Shown here one piece after another: positions 17,671 through 27,026 of a stretch of DNA of 64,000 bases. The notes under the pieces are model-generated. The model did no database searches. It saw only the letters and a list, made by a program, of their open reading frames with translations, and was not told the origin of the DNA. Origin of the DNA: Methyloprofundus sp. (lineage in GTDB: Bacteria; Pseudomonadota; Gammaproteobacteria; Methylococcales; Methylomonadaceae); NCBI GenBank assembly GCA_016592635.1, contig AP023240.1, positions 2,583,630 to 2,647,629 of the forward strand, read 5' to 3'. Made by a program: the position numbers and the translations under genes. Each line of letters starts with the position of its first letter. The first letter of the stretch is position 1.

Positions 17671-19233
17671 ATGCAGAATACACAATCAAACCCCGACTAC
17701 CTAATATTAGGTAGTGGACTTGCCAGTCTATCCTTTGCCGCACTGATGGCAAAGTCAGGCAAAAAAGTAAAAATTATAGAAGCGCATGAGTTTCCAGGTG
17801 GGTACGGACATACTTTTGTTGAAGGTAATAAATATCGCTTTAATGCTCAACTGCATTATGTCTGGAATTGCGGTGAAGGAGAAACTGTTAATATGTTTCT
17901 CAAAAAACTAGGGCTAGCAGAGACAGTCACCTTTGAACAATATGATGCGCAAGGCTATGACCATATGCGCATACCAGGCCATGAACTTGATATTCCTTTT
18001 GATAAGGAAGAATTATGTGCCCGCTTAGCAACACGGTTTCCCAAGCATGCCAATCAACTACGTAGTTTCATCGCTGATGTATGGCAGACTGCTACCGAAT
18101 TAAGAAAACTACCAAACCAAATCACCCTTTCTTATGTATTATGTAATGCTTTAAATAATCGGCACATCATTAAATACCGCACTTCAACCCTGCAAGATGT
18201 ATTTAATGCATTCAAACTTCCCCTAGCAGCGCAAAGCCTTTTAGCCCTGCAATGGCCTGACTTTCTATTGCCCCCCGAAAAATTATCCTTCCTTGCTTGG
18301 GCTGCACTATTTACAGGGTATTGCCGCGGTGCTTATTACCCAACACACCATTTCGAACACGTTATTGACTCATTGGTTGAGCTAATCGAGAAAAATGGCG
18401 GAGAAATAATTTACAATCAAAAAGTAACCGATTTTATCCTCGATAAACACCGGGTAATTGGCGTAAAAACCATGGATATGCAAGATCGTAGCTTATTTCA
18501 AGAATATCATGGCCAAGATATTATTTGTAATTTTGATCCAAAACGCGCGGCTGCTATGATAGGTATGGATAAATTTTCCAATACTGTACGAGGCAAACTT
18601 GATTATGACTATTCACCTTCAAATTTTGTCGCTTATTGTGTCGTCAAGGATATTGATCTAAGCAATTTTGGCTTTGGCCGCTGGAATTTATTTCACAGCG
18701 AACAAACCGACTTAAACAAAGCTTTTCATGATATGTATGACCATGCTGACTATAGTGCACTCAGTTTTGGTGTCACCACACCAGGATTTCTTACCTATGA
18801 CAAATGTGACTGCCCTGACGGTGAACAAATCATCCAATTTATAACGGTTGCTAATTATCACTATTTTCATGACTTGAAACTGCGTGATGCAGGAGCCTAT
18901 CGTAAAAAGAAAAAAGAAATTTTTGATACCATGCTTGATATCATTGAACAACAATACGTTCCTAACTTTCGAGAGCATTTAGTCTTTAAAATGACGGGGA
19001 GCCCAACAACCAATGAAAGTTTCTGCGGCAGTCCCGAAGGCAATTCTTATGGTTCAAACCTGACACCAGAGAATTTTTCTGCCAAGCGCCTAAACCATAA
19101 AACCTCCCTTAAAAATTTCTATTTTTGTAACGCATCATCTGGAGCTCCAAGCTTTAATGGAACAATTAGCACTGGCTGCAAACTATACGAAGAACTAAGC
19201 AATGACGTTGTTTTAAAAACTGACATCAAATGA
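17671..19233 (+). CDS. FAD-dependent phytoene desaturase/isomerase-like oxidoreductase
   Basis: 520 residues of the CrtI/CrtO/retinol-saturase type. The FAD motif ILGSGLASLSFAALMAKSGKKVKIIEA spans about residues 11-37, followed by PGGYGHTF. A second conserved block 'HFEHVIDSLVELIEKNGGEIIYNQKVTDF' matches the FAD-domain helix-strand of carotenoid desaturases. The C-terminus has 'NFYFCNASSGAPSFNGTISTGCKLYEEL', where the family usually has an AG...PG(A/G)G motif. Substrate cannot be decided: methanotrophs of this group make C30 carotenoids, but other prenyl or lipid substrates are possible. It overlaps the next FAD gene by 4 bases (ATGA), so they are coupled. No crtM-like synthase is in the window. 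Confidence 0.8.
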   Translation: MQNTQSNPDYLILGSGLASLSFAALMAKSGKKVKIIEAHEFPGGYGHTFVEGNKYRFNAQLHYVWNCGEGETVNMFLKKLGLAETVTFEQYDAQGYDHMRIPGHELDIPFDKEELCARLATRFPKHANQLRSFIADVWQTATELRKLPNQITLSYVLCNALNNRHIIKYRTSTLQDVFNAFKLPLAAQSLLALQWPDFLLPPEKLSFLAWAALFTGYCRGAYYPTHHFEHVIDSLVELIEKNGGEIIYNQKVTDFILDKHRVIGVKTMDMQDRSLFQEYHGQDIICNFDPKRAAAMIGMDKFSNTVRGKLDYDYSPSNFVAYCVVKDIDLSNFGFGRWNLFHSEQTDLNKAFHDMYDHADYSALSFGVTTPGFLTYDKCDCPDGEQIIQFITVANYHYFHDLKLRDAGAYRKKKKEIFDTMLDIIEQQYVPNFREHLVFKMTGSPTTNESFCGSPEGNSYGSNLTPENFSAKRLNHKTSLKNFYFCNASSGAPSFNGTISTGCKLYEELSNDVVLKTDIK

Positions 19234-20468
19234 GAATTGCCATTATAGGGGGTGGTGCCGCTGGCATGACTGCAGCTCACCTGTTAAATAAAGTGCATGA
19301 AATCAGCTTATTTGAAAAAGCACCTGTTCTAGGTGGGAACATTAGGACTCTGAATAGGAATATTGCTTGTAACGCACTGGATAAAAATATCACCCTTGAT
19401 AATGGGGTTATTGAATTTCAACATGATAATTTTCCAAACTTCTATAAATTAATGCACGACCTGCAAGTACAGCTTGCAGAGGTATCAATTTCCAGTGAAC
19501 TATTCCTGGCTGATGATCACTATTACAAATCTGCAGGAGCAATTCGTTACGGCTGCAAAACAAAGCAAGAACAAATCATTACCAGCCTTAAACAAATGCC
19601 CGTCATGTTCTCTTACTTATATTTTCTGACCAAAATAAGTATCGCCAAACAAGGCTCATTTCGGCATCGCCCCGTTTCCGACTACCTTGGAAAAAGTATC
19701 AACGCAAGATGGCAAAAGATGCTACTGATGTATGCTTATTCCATGCCTTACAATATGATTGATAATTTTCCAGCAGAAATGGCAATCCCCTTGCTCAGCC
19801 AATCCGGACTGTTTACCACCTGGGATCGCATCGTGGGAGGAGTTTATACCTACATAGAAAAAATCCTATCACGTTTGCAGGGCTCGATTCACTGCAATTC
19901 TCATATCAAAGGTATCACTAGGTCAACAACAGGTGTACAAATACAATTTTTTAATGGTGAGCATCTACATTTTGATAAAGTTATTTTCGCCACCACACCA
20001 GAACAAGTACTGGCCTTATTGCAAGACCCATCAGAAAACGAAATCAGACGATTTAAAGCATGGCAAGCGAATGTAATCAACACCTTTATTCATACTGACA
20101 CTTCGATATATAAACATTTCGGTGTCAGTTATTTCTGTGAATTCGACCTTTTCCAAAACAAGCAAAGTGGTGGCGGCTATAATGCCTATTTAGACCGATT
20201 ATGCGGCATAACATCCCAAACAGATATTCATTTTAGCCTCGCGTATAACCTAGAACAACAAGTAGACGCAAACAAAATCATTGATGTACAACAGCACACC
20301 ACACCATCATACAATATAGAAACTATTCGTTATCGTCAGGAAGTATTACAAACAAATGGCGAGAATAACACCTATCATGCAGGAGCCTATCTTTTTGATG
20401 GGCTGCATGAAGGAGCCATAAGCTCAGCTTTTATAGTATCGGAGCTATTAGATGGTAGACATTTATAA
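19230..20468 (+). CDS. FAD-dependent amine-oxidase-like protein
   Basis: 412 residues with an N-terminal dinucleotide motif IIGGGAAGMTAAHLL, then 'HEISLFEKAPVLGGNIRT', typical of the flavin amine oxidase/COG2907 group. Later 'GGVYTYIEKILSRLQGSIHCNSHIKGITR' and 'FDKVIFATTPEQVLALL' match the second FAD-contacting region, and the end 'HAGAYLFDGLHEGAISSAFIVSELL' fits the closing FAD motif. COG2907 relatives usually sit in lipid-modifying (cyclopropane-type) gene sets, which are not seen here. The coupled upstream gene is also a FAD oxidoreductase, so the pair probably acts on the same lipid or carotenoid. The specific reaction is unknown. Confidence 0.78.
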   Translation: MRIAIIGGGAAGMTAAHLLNKVHEISLFEKAPVLGGNIRTLNRNIACNALDKNITLDNGVIEFQHDNFPNFYKLMHDLQVQLAEVSISSELFLADDHYYKSAGAIRYGCKTKQEQIITSLKQMPVMFSYLYFLTKISIAKQGSFRHRPVSDYLGKSINARWQKMLLMYAYSMPYNMIDNFPAEMAIPLLSQSGLFTTWDRIVGGVYTYIEKILSRLQGSIHCNSHIKGITRSTTGVQIQFFNGEHLHFDKVIFATTPEQVLALLQDPSENEIRRFKAWQANVINTFIHTDTSIYKHFGVSYFCEFDLFQNKQSGGGYNAYLDRLCGITSQTDIHFSLAYNLEQQVDANKIIDVQQHTTPSYNIETIRYRQEVLQTNGENNTYHAGAYLFDGLHEGAISSAFIVSELLDGRHL

Positions 20469-20471
20469 GTG

Positions 20472-20617
20472 ACACCAATCCTAATATATTAATGCCCTAA
20501 CTTCAAAAATATCGTCATCCTGCATGCTTTTAGCAGGAATCTACTACGCGAATGGATTCCCGATAAAAAGACCTCGGGAATGACGGTATTAGGGTAATTA
20601 TTTACTGGAATTGGTAT
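20472..20617. repeat. MITE-like dispersed repeat, copy 1
   Basis: A 146-base palindromic element four bases after the preceding stop. It starts ACACCAATCC and ends with ATTGGTAT, and imperfect inverted ends of about 29 bases close on GCCCTAA and TTAGGGT. An inner pair is CGTCATCCTGC and CTCGGGAATGACG. A second copy is at 50643-50789; they share long identical blocks such as TGCATGCTTTTAGCAGGAAT, GATTCCCGATAAAAAGAC and GGGAATGACGGTATTAGGGT. It carries no gene. The rest of the gap to 20766 is AT-rich and must include the promoter of the transporter gene. Confidence 0.8.
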
Positions 20618-20766
20618 GACTTTACTAACTGTAATAATTTGGCCTAGTGCAGAATGATGAATCGGGATCGAAATTTAACGCCCAAAACCTTACTGCATTA
20701 AGCTTAGGAAAATTTTCAATCTCTTAACGATAACATACAAACCAAAGCCTCCTTAACCACATCAGA

Positions 20767-22929
20767 ATGACAAAACTCTTAAAACTATCTTTCTCGACCC
20801 AAGTACTCATTGCACTCTGCTTAGGTATCTTTACCGGCCTGTTTTTCGGTGAAAAAGTTGCATGGTTGCATATGCTGGGCATGGCTTTTATTAAGTTACT
20901 GCAAGTCTCCATTATCCCTTATATCGTCTTATCTTTAGTCACTGGCCTAGGGTCACTAAGCTATGACCAATCGAAAGAAATTGCCAAAAAATTCATTATT
21001 ATCCTGCTCGCATTATGGGGCTTGGGTTTACTCACCATATTTACCATAGCACTCGCTTTTCCACTTTGGGATAGTAAGGATTTTTTTAGTGCTACCCAAA
21101 TTACGATAGTACCCGCCATTAACTATTACGACCTATACATCCCTTCCAACCCTTTTAAATCACTAGCAAATAATACCATTCCTGCGATTGTTGTCTTTAG
21201 CTTGTTTTTGGGTATTGCGCTGGTTAATGTAAACAATAAAGAACAATTTTTAAACCCAGCCTTAATTCTGCTAGAAGCACTTAATAAGATCACCAAAAGT
21301 ATTGTTGCCTATTTACCCATTGGTATTTTTGCCATCTCGGCAGCTTCTGCCGGCACCATTCAACCTGATGATTTTGAGAAACTTGAAATCTATTTCACCG
21401 TTTATATTATTACCGCGTTGGTTTTATCATTTTGGGTGATGCCATTTTTTATCAGTGCGATTACGCCATTTAAATACAGCGATATTACCCATGGCTGCCG
21501 TAATATCCTAGTCACTGCTTTTGCTTCAGGAAACCTGTTTATTTTAATTCCAGTGATGACTGATGCTTGTAATGATATTTTTGCTAAACATAACCTACGC
21601 ACTAAAAATAGTGACCGATATAATGAAATTATTATTCCGATTGCCTTTAATTTCCCTGCTCTCGGTAAACTGTTAGCCCTTAGCTTTATTTTATTTTCAG
21701 CTTGGTTTACCAATACTGAGTTAAGTATATTACAGCGTGCTTTACTGGCTATTAATGGATTGTTCAGCTTATTTGCCAGTGTGCATATTAGTATTCCCTT
21801 TTTATTAGATTATTTACACCTGCCTAGCGACCTCTATCAACTTTATTTATCAGGTGATGTACTAACCAAACGCTTTTCTACATTGACTGCAGCAGTATTT
21901 TTACTCGTCTTTACCTTATCCACTAGTGCTTATCTAACAGGTTTAGTTGAGATAAAACTAAGAAGAATAGTCGTTTTTCTCTGCTCCTGCCTAATTATTA
22001 TTGTGGGCGCTACCTTTGCTACCCAAGCATTTTTTAACCATTTTTATCAAGCTAAGAGCGACATAGGCGAAAAACTCAAGCAAATGCAAGTAGACTGGGA
22101 TGCCCCGCAAAACATTTCTTATACTTTGGTTAATATTAAGCAAACAGGCATTAACACTTCCTCACCAGAAGCAATTGTGAAACGCGGTACTTTGCGCATT
22201 GGCTTCAACCCATCACGGGTGCCTTTTAGTTTCTATAATATGCAACATAAGTTAGTAGGTCTTGATGTAGAAATGATGAATCATTTATCATCATCTTTAG
22301 AGGTTAAACTAGAGTTTATTCCCTTTTCTCGCCCTAGACATATGTATCAGGCTCTGGATAATTTTCAACTGGATATTGTTATTTCGGGGGTACGTATCAG
22401 CAATGAATACTTAGCCTCTGTACTCTACACGCAACCTACCTTACATTTAACTACGGCACTGATTGTTAAAGATTACCGTAAAAAAGAGTTTTCCAATTAT
22501 TCCAAATTCAATGCTGACACGCACCTTAAACTAGCCACGATGGATCATTACCCGCGGCTAGATTATATAAAGCATTATTTTCCTAATATTAAAACCACAA
22601 AAATTAACAATCCGGAAATATTTTTTAAGCAGCAAGATTTGTTTGATGGCTATATCACCAGCATTGAAGAAGGGATGACTTTGGTGATGTTACACCCTAG
22701 CTATTCCGTTAGTTTTGATCGCAACAAAATACATCGCTTCCCGATTGGCTATGCAGTGCAAAAAAATAACCTAGCACTACAAGCCATGTTAAATAGCTGG
22801 ATAGATATCCAAAAATCCACAGGCAATATTGCTAATTTATATGACTATTGGATTGAGGGCAAAGGCGCAATTAAAAAAACACCGCGCTGGTCGATTTTGC
22901 AAGATGTTATTCATTCTAACGACAATTAA
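20767..22929 (+). CDS. Dicarboxylate/amino acid:cation symporter fused to a solute-binding domain
   Basis: 720 residues in two clear parts. Residues 1-420 are a DAACS (SDF) symporter: about eight hydrophobic segments, 'LLQVSIIPYIVLSLVTGLGSL', 'NTIPAIVVFSLFLGIAL', 'FASGNLFILIPVM' and 'FNFPALGKLLALSF', corresponding to the hairpin and helix-7/8 core. After one more membrane segment (about 400-425), residues 470-705 are a family-3 solute-binding domain: 'RGTLRIGFNPSRVPFSFYN...LVGLDVEMMNHLSSSL', 'ALDNFQLDIVISGVRIS', and a closing 'LQAMLNSWIDIQKSTGNIANLYDYWI'. Such binding domains normally serve ABC importers or sensors; joining one to a secondary carrier in one chain is uncommon. The binding domain would face the periplasm. 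Substrate is probably an amino acid or C4 acid. A truncated amidohydrolase follows. Confidence 0.85.
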   Translation: MTKLLKLSFSTQVLIALCLGIFTGLFFGEKVAWLHMLGMAFIKLLQVSIIPYIVLSLVTGLGSLSYDQSKEIAKKFIIILLALWGLGLLTIFTIALAFPLWDSKDFFSATQITIVPAINYYDLYIPSNPFKSLANNTIPAIVVFSLFLGIALVNVNNKEQFLNPALILLEALNKITKSIVAYLPIGIFAISAASAGTIQPDDFEKLEIYFTVYIITALVLSFWVMPFFISAITPFKYSDITHGCRNILVTAFASGNLFILIPVMTDACNDIFAKHNLRTKNSDRYNEIIIPIAFNFPALGKLLALSFILFSAWFTNTELSILQRALLAINGLFSLFASVHISIPFLLDYLHLPSDLYQLYLSGDVLTKRFSTLTAAVFLLVFTLSTSAYLTGLVEIKLRRIVVFLCSCLIIIVGATFATQAFFNHFYQAKSDIGEKLKQMQVDWDAPQNISYTLVNIKQTGINTSSPEAIVKRGTLRIGFNPSRVPFSFYNMQHKLVGLDVEMMNHLSSSLEVKLEFIPFSRPRHMYQALDNFQLDIVISGVRISNEYLASVLYTQPTLHLTTALIVKDYRKKEFSNYSKFNADTHLKLATMDHYPRLDYIKHYFPNIKTTKINNPEIFFKQQDLFDGYITSIEEGMTLVMLHPSYSVSFDRNKIHRFPIGYAVQKNNLALQAMLNSWIDIQKSTGNIANLYDYWIEGKGAIKKTPRWSILQDVIHSNDN

Positions 22930-22977
22930 TGCGAAAGAGATTCATCGTGTTTAGGAAGCAGCATCGAAATAAAACTA

Positions 22978-23682
22978 GTGACAATAATAAAGGCTAACTT
23001 CCCCGATATTCTAACAGGGCATTTTTCTATCAAACCTAGTTTGATAATGGCCTCTTTTGATTGTTTTGAAATAACACTTTCCAGGCTAGCAACTCACGCT
23101 GCCATGCCGCATATGGGCAGTGATGTTATGGTGACAGGCGCACAACTTATTACGGCACTGCAAACTATTGTCAGTAGAAATATTAACCCAGAAAATGCAG
23201 CAGCCTTAAGTATCACTCAAATACATGCTGGCAATACATGGAATGCAATACCCGACTCACTGGTATTAAGAGGTACTTATCGCTGCTTTGATGATGCAAC
23301 CCAAGCATTGATTCAAGCAAGAATAGCTCAATTGACACTAGCAACAGCACAGATATTCAATTTAGAGTCAGAAATCAAAATTAATCCAGAAAATCCTGGC
23401 TATCCAGTGACCCATAATAGTGAGACTAAGACTACTATTGCTACAAAGGTTGCCCAAGAGTTAGTTGGCATAGATCAGGTTGATTTAGCCCCTACCCCAA
23501 GTATGGGTTCTGAAGATTTTGCTTTTATGTTGCAAGAAAAACCAGGGTGCTATGTTTGGCTAGGCAATGGAACATTCGATGGTAACTGCTTATTGCATAA
23601 CCCACACTATGATTTTAATGATCAAATTTTAACAGTAGGCACTAACTACTGGGTGAATTTAGCTGAATATAGTCTTCGCTAA
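22978..23682 (+). pseudogene. M20D amidohydrolase remnant, N-terminal half missing
   Basis: 234 codons from a GTG match only the second half of HipO/AbgB-type M20 amidohydrolases (usually about 390 residues). Present are 'MASFDCFEI', 'HAAMPHMGSDVMVTGAQLITALQTIVSRNINP', 'HAGNTWNAIPDSLVLRGTYRCF' (dimerisation domain), 'MGSEDFAFMLQEKPGCYVWLGNG' (last metal-binding region) and a final 'HNPHYDFND'. The first ~170 residues, with the HxD and the bridging metal ligands, are absent. The residues before MASFD look like a collapsed junction ('FPDILTGHFSIKPS'). It starts 48 bases after the transporter stop and shares its terminator. It is probably inactive. Confidence 0.8.
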
Positions 23683-23685
23683 ACA

Positions 23686-23728
23686 CAAAAAAAGCCACCT
23701 ACTTACCTATAAGCAGGTGGCTTTTTTT
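23686..23728. terminator. Bidirectional rho-independent terminator
   Basis: The stem AGCCACCTACTTA (23693-23705) pairs with TAAGCAGGTGGCT (23710-23722), with one mismatch and a 4-base loop. It has seven or more A on the left and seven T on the right, so it works on both strands. It separates the plus-strand transporter/amidohydrolase unit from the minus-strand EF-G gene that ends at 23776. Confidence 0.92.
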
Positions 23729-23775
23729 GTTAAAAAGCTAAGTGAATGAGTTACAAAAAATAACTCATAGCTAAC

Positions 23776-25863
23776 TTATTTTTTTGCTTTCTCACGCTCT
23801 TGCACTTCTTTGATGACTTCTTCAGAAATGTTCTTAGGACATGGTAGGTAATGAGCGAATTCCATAGAGAACTGTCCACGACCTGATGTCATCGTACGTA
23901 AATCACCGATATAACCAAACATTTCGCTTAAAGGTACTTCAGCTTTGATACGAACACCTGTAACACCCGCTTCTTGACCTTGGATCATACCGCGACGACG
24001 GTTTAAATCACCAATCACATCCCCTACATGATCTTCAGGTGTGAACACATCAACTTTCATGATAGGTTCAATTAGCTGAGGCCCTGCTTTAGGAATAGAT
24101 TGACGGTAAGCTGCTTTTGCTGCAATTTCAAACGCAACTGCTGATGAATCCACTGCGTGGAAACCACCATCTAATAAAGTTACTTTAAAATCAAGACAAG
24201 GGAAACCCGCTAAAACTCCAGTATCAACCATGCTTTTGAAACCTTTATCAACTGCTGGCCAGAATTCTCTAGGAACGTTACCACCCGTTACTTTTGATTC
24301 AAAAACAAAACCTGACCCTGGCTCACCTGGCTCAATACGGTAATCAATTTTACCAAACTGACCTGACCCACCTGATTGCTTTTTATGTGTGTAGCTATCT
24401 TCAATTGATTTAGTGATCGTTTCACGGTAAGCAACCTGTGGTTTACCCACTTCTACATCAATACCGTGAGTACGCTTTAGAATATCAACTTTAATATCTA
24501 AATGTAACTCACCCATTCCACGTAGAATTGTTTCACCTGAATCTTCATCAGTTTCAACACGGAAAGAAGGATCTTCAGCAACCATTTTACCAATCGCAAT
24601 ACCCATTTTCTCAGAACCTGCTTTATCTTTTGGCGATACCGCAATTGAGATAACTGGATCTGGGAATACCATCGGCTCTAATGTCGCTGGGTGTTTAGGA
24701 TCACATAAAGTGTGCCCTGTTTGTACCTTTTTCATACCCACAATCGCGATAATATCACCCGCTTGTGCGCTGTCTAACTCGATACGCTCATCGGCATGCA
24801 TTTCAACCATACGACCCACACGTTCACTTTTTCCCGTGTAGCTATTCATAATCGTATCGCCTTTATTCAGTTTACCTGAGTAAATACGTATGAAAGTTAA
24901 AGCACCGTAACGGTCATCCATAATTTTGAATGCTAAAGCACGGAACGGTTTATCGACATCAACAATGGCAAATTCACCTGTTTCTTCACCGTCTTCATCC
25001 ACTTCTGGTTGAGGTTTAACTTCTGTTGGTGATGGTAGGTAATCAATCACTGCATCCAAAACTAATTGAATACCTTTATTTTTGAAAGCAGAACCACAGT
25101 AAGTTGGGAAGAAGTCAAGGTTAATTGTTCCTTTACGGATACAAGCCTTAATCGTTTCCATACTTGGCATTTCACCTTCCAAGTAAGCTTCCATAGCATC
25201 ATCATCTTGCTCTAATGCCATTTCAATCAATGCTTCACGGTATTCAGCGACATCGTCAACCATATCCGCAGGAACATCTTGAATTTCGTAGTTAGTTGGA
25301 TCACCAGAGCTATCCCATACCCACGCTTTTTCAGTTAATAAGTCAACGACACCGACGAAGTCATCTTCTGTACCAATAGGCAATACCATGACTAATGGAT
25401 TTGCACCTAATACGTCTTTAACTTGCTTAACTACGCGGTAAAAATCAGCACCTAAACGATCTAGTTTGTTAACTAAGATAATACGGGCAACTTCTGAGTC
25501 ATTCGCATAACGCCAGTTAGTTTCTGATTGTGGCTCTACACCACCTGATCCACAGAATACACCGACACCACCATCTAATACTTTTAATGAACGGTAAACC
25601 TCAATAGTAAAGTCAACGTGTCCTGGTGTATCGATAATGTTGAAACGGTGATCTTTCCAGAAACAAGACGTTGCAGCAGACTGGATAGTAATTCCACGCT
25701 CTTGCTCTTGTTCCATGAAATCTGTTGTCGCAGCTCCATCATGTACTTCACCTAGCTTATGAATTTTACCTGTCAGCTTTAGGATACGTTCCGTTGTTGT
25801 CGTTTTTCCCGCATCAACGTGCGCGAAAATACCGATGTTTCTGTAAAGAGATAAATCTGTCAT
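23776..25863 (-). CDS. fusA2: Elongation factor G, second type
   Basis: 695-residue translational GTPase with G1 [10 protein letters not shown]2 in '[10 protein letters not shown]', G3 DTPGH and G4 NKLD, followed by domains II-V with '[16 protein letters not shown]' and '[13 protein letters not shown]'. The sequence follows the second EF-G of Vibrio cholerae (fusA2) nearly throughout, for example [20 protein letters not shown], '[19 protein letters not shown]' and '[13 protein letters not shown]' near the end. It is not next to rpsL, rpsG or tuf, as the housekeeping fusA would be. It may act in translocation or recycling under particular conditions. It is separated by 166 bases from mch, a gap with a hairpin and a possible small ORF. 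Confidence 0.9.
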   Translation of the reverse strand: MTDLSLYRNIGIFAHVDAGKTTTTERILKLTGKIHKLGEVHDGAATTDFMEQEQERGITIQSAATSCFWKDHRFNIIDTPGHVDFTIEVYRSLKVLDGGVGVFCGSGGVEPQSETNWRYANDSEVARIILVNKLDRLGADFYRVVKQVKDVLGANPLVMVLPIGTEDDFVGVVDLLTEKAWVWDSSGDPTNYEIQDVPADMVDDVAEYREALIEMALEQDDDAMEAYLEGEMPSMETIKACIRKGTINLDFFPTYCGSAFKNKGIQLVLDAVIDYLPSPTEVKPQPEVDEDGEETGEFAIVDVDKPFRALAFKIMDDRYGALTFIRIYSGKLNKGDTIMNSYTGKSERVGRMVEMHADERIELDSAQAGDIIAIVGMKKVQTGHTLCDPKHPATLEPMVFPDPVISIAVSPKDKAGSEKMGIAIGKMVAEDPSFRVETDEDSGETILRGMGELHLDIKVDILKRTHGIDVEVGKPQVAYRETITKSIEDSYTHKKQSGGSGQFGKIDYRIEPGEPGSGFVFESKVTGGNVPREFWPAVDKGFKSMVDTGVLAGFPCLDFKVTLLDGGFHAVDSSAVAFEIAAKAAYRQSIPKAGPQLIEPIMKVDVFTPEDHVGDVIGDLNRRRGMIQGQEAGVTGVRIKAEVPLSEMFGYIGDLRTMTSGRGQFSMEFAHYLPCPKNISEEVIKEVQEREKAKK

Positions 25864-25896
25864 TGTTGTACTCTAAAAGGGTAGGTATAAAACCTG

Positions 25897-25980
25897 TTAT
25901 ATAATTGATATAAAACCAATTAATGGAGCCAAAAAATCAGCAATGCCTTGCATTACTGCGCCCATAATTAAACCGCTCAT
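25897..25980 (-). CDS. Possible 27-residue hydrophobic peptide
   Basis: A complete small frame lies between mch and fusA2: ATG at 25980 and TAA at 25897-25899. The peptide, MSGLIMGAVMQGIADF followed by LAPLIGFISII, could form one membrane helix. A TAGGG lies about 5-10 bases before the ATG, and this ribosome-site region is inside the hairpin arm at 25980-26016, so translation could be coupled to that structure. There is no homology evidence, and a frame this short can occur by chance in AT-rich DNA. Confidence 0.3.
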   Translation of the reverse strand: MSGLIMGAVMQGIADFLAPLIGFISII

Positions 25981-26016
25981 TTTACCCTACTTTATTAGTA
26001 AAAATATAGGGTAAAA
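25980..26016 (-). terminator. Hairpin after mch
   Basis: TTTTACCCTA (25980-25989) and TAGGGTAAAA (26007-26016) form a perfect 10-base inverted repeat with a 17-base loop, 13 bases after the mch stop on the minus strand. The A/T flanks of the stem give a terminator-like look, though no separate T-run follows. It may end or attenuate the H4MPT transcript, or mask the start of the small peptide frame. Confidence 0.5.
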
Positions 26017-26029
26017 CCGTAATTAAATT

Positions 26030-27013
26030 TTATGCACCAAAAGATTGGTTTAATAATGCATTATCCAGTTTGCCGGCACGGAAACTATTACCTGATTCTA
26101 CCGCAGTAACAATCACGCTAGCTGGACTAAATAGCATGCCATCAATTTTGAAGAAGTCATATTTAGCATCTTTAAAAACTTGTGCAAAAGGCTTGCCATA
26201 GTCTTTAGAAGTAGAACTAGGTAATGCAGTTGCCAGTTTCTCCGCTTCTTCATCACTACCTTTGACAAAAATGTGCACTTGCCCGGCAAATAAAATCGCA
26301 TCATTGGTGCGGCCCATTGCTTGTACAAAATCAGGATGCGGAGGACATATTGGCGCACTGCCCATACCATCAATTATATTTTCTAAAGGAAAATGCAATT
26401 CATGTGCTTTATGCATAGCCACTTCTAATACACGCCCAACAACTTGCACACTCCCCGCCAAACTACTAGTCGGTGTGACAATAATGGTTAACTTATCAAA
26501 TGCAACCCCACAAGCTTTCGCCACTTTTTCCACAACTTCTACAGGTGGTAGAGCATCATTTTCTATCACTAAAGTTGCTGTTGTAGCACTATCTCTATAA
26601 TCCAGCTCTTTATATAATTCTTCTACCGGTAAAACTTCGCCATCTTTTTCTTTAGTTGCCATTGCACGCGCAGGACCTGAACCTAAAGCAAAATATTTCT
26701 CATGCGACAGGCTCCATCCAGCATATTGACTACCTAAACAAGCCAACACCGGGTTGCTTGTGTAGACAGTAATGCTTAACGGCCAATTTTCAGTATAAGT
26801 ACTACTCTCAATGGAAACTGTGCCCATACCACCCAAACAAATTTCAGTAATAATACGCCCTGCTTCCAAACCACCTGGTACATTAATACCTGCATCAATA
26901 ATGGTACAACCATTGTCCATGGTTTGAATATCAAGTCTCAATTTATCTGCGTTATCAATTAATTCTTGTACTAAAGGTGCAGTAAGTTTGTTAACGCTTG
27001 CTGTGTATTGCAT
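26030..27013 (-). CDS. mch: Methenyltetrahydromethanopterin cyclohydrolase
   Basis: Interconverts methenyl- and formyl-H4MPT in the formaldehyde oxidation route of methylotrophs. I start at the ATG at 27013 (327 residues), which gives the usual N-terminus ([19 protein letters not shown]), with AAGG about 11 bases upstream. An in-frame extension to 27079 would overlap the upstream gene. Typical blocks are '[28 protein letters not shown]', '[15 protein letters not shown]', '[11 protein letters not shown]', '[25 protein letters not shown]' and '[23 protein letters not shown]'. The length and motifs match bacterial and archaeal Mch. It follows the ATP-grasp and mptG genes on the same strand, a standard neighbourhood in H4MPT-using bacteria. 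Other enzymes of the route (fhc, mtdB, fae) are outside the window. Confidence 0.95.
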   Translation of the reverse strand: MQYTASVNKLTAPLVQELIDNADKLRLDIQTMDNGCTIIDAGINVPGGLEAGRIITEICLGGMGTVSIESSTYTENWPLSITVYTSNPVLACLGSQYAGWSLSHEKYFALGSGPARAMATKEKDGEVLPVEELYKELDYRDSATTATLVIENDALPPVEVVEKVAKACGVAFDKLTIIVTPTSSLAGSVQVVGRVLEVAMHKAHELHFPLENIIDGMGSAPICPPHPDFVQAMGRTNDAILFAGQVHIFVKGSDEEAEKLATALPSSTSKDYGKPFAQVFKDAKYDFFKIDGMLFSPASVIVTAVESGNSFRAGKLDNALLNQSFGA

Positions 27014-27026
27014 GATGGTATATACC

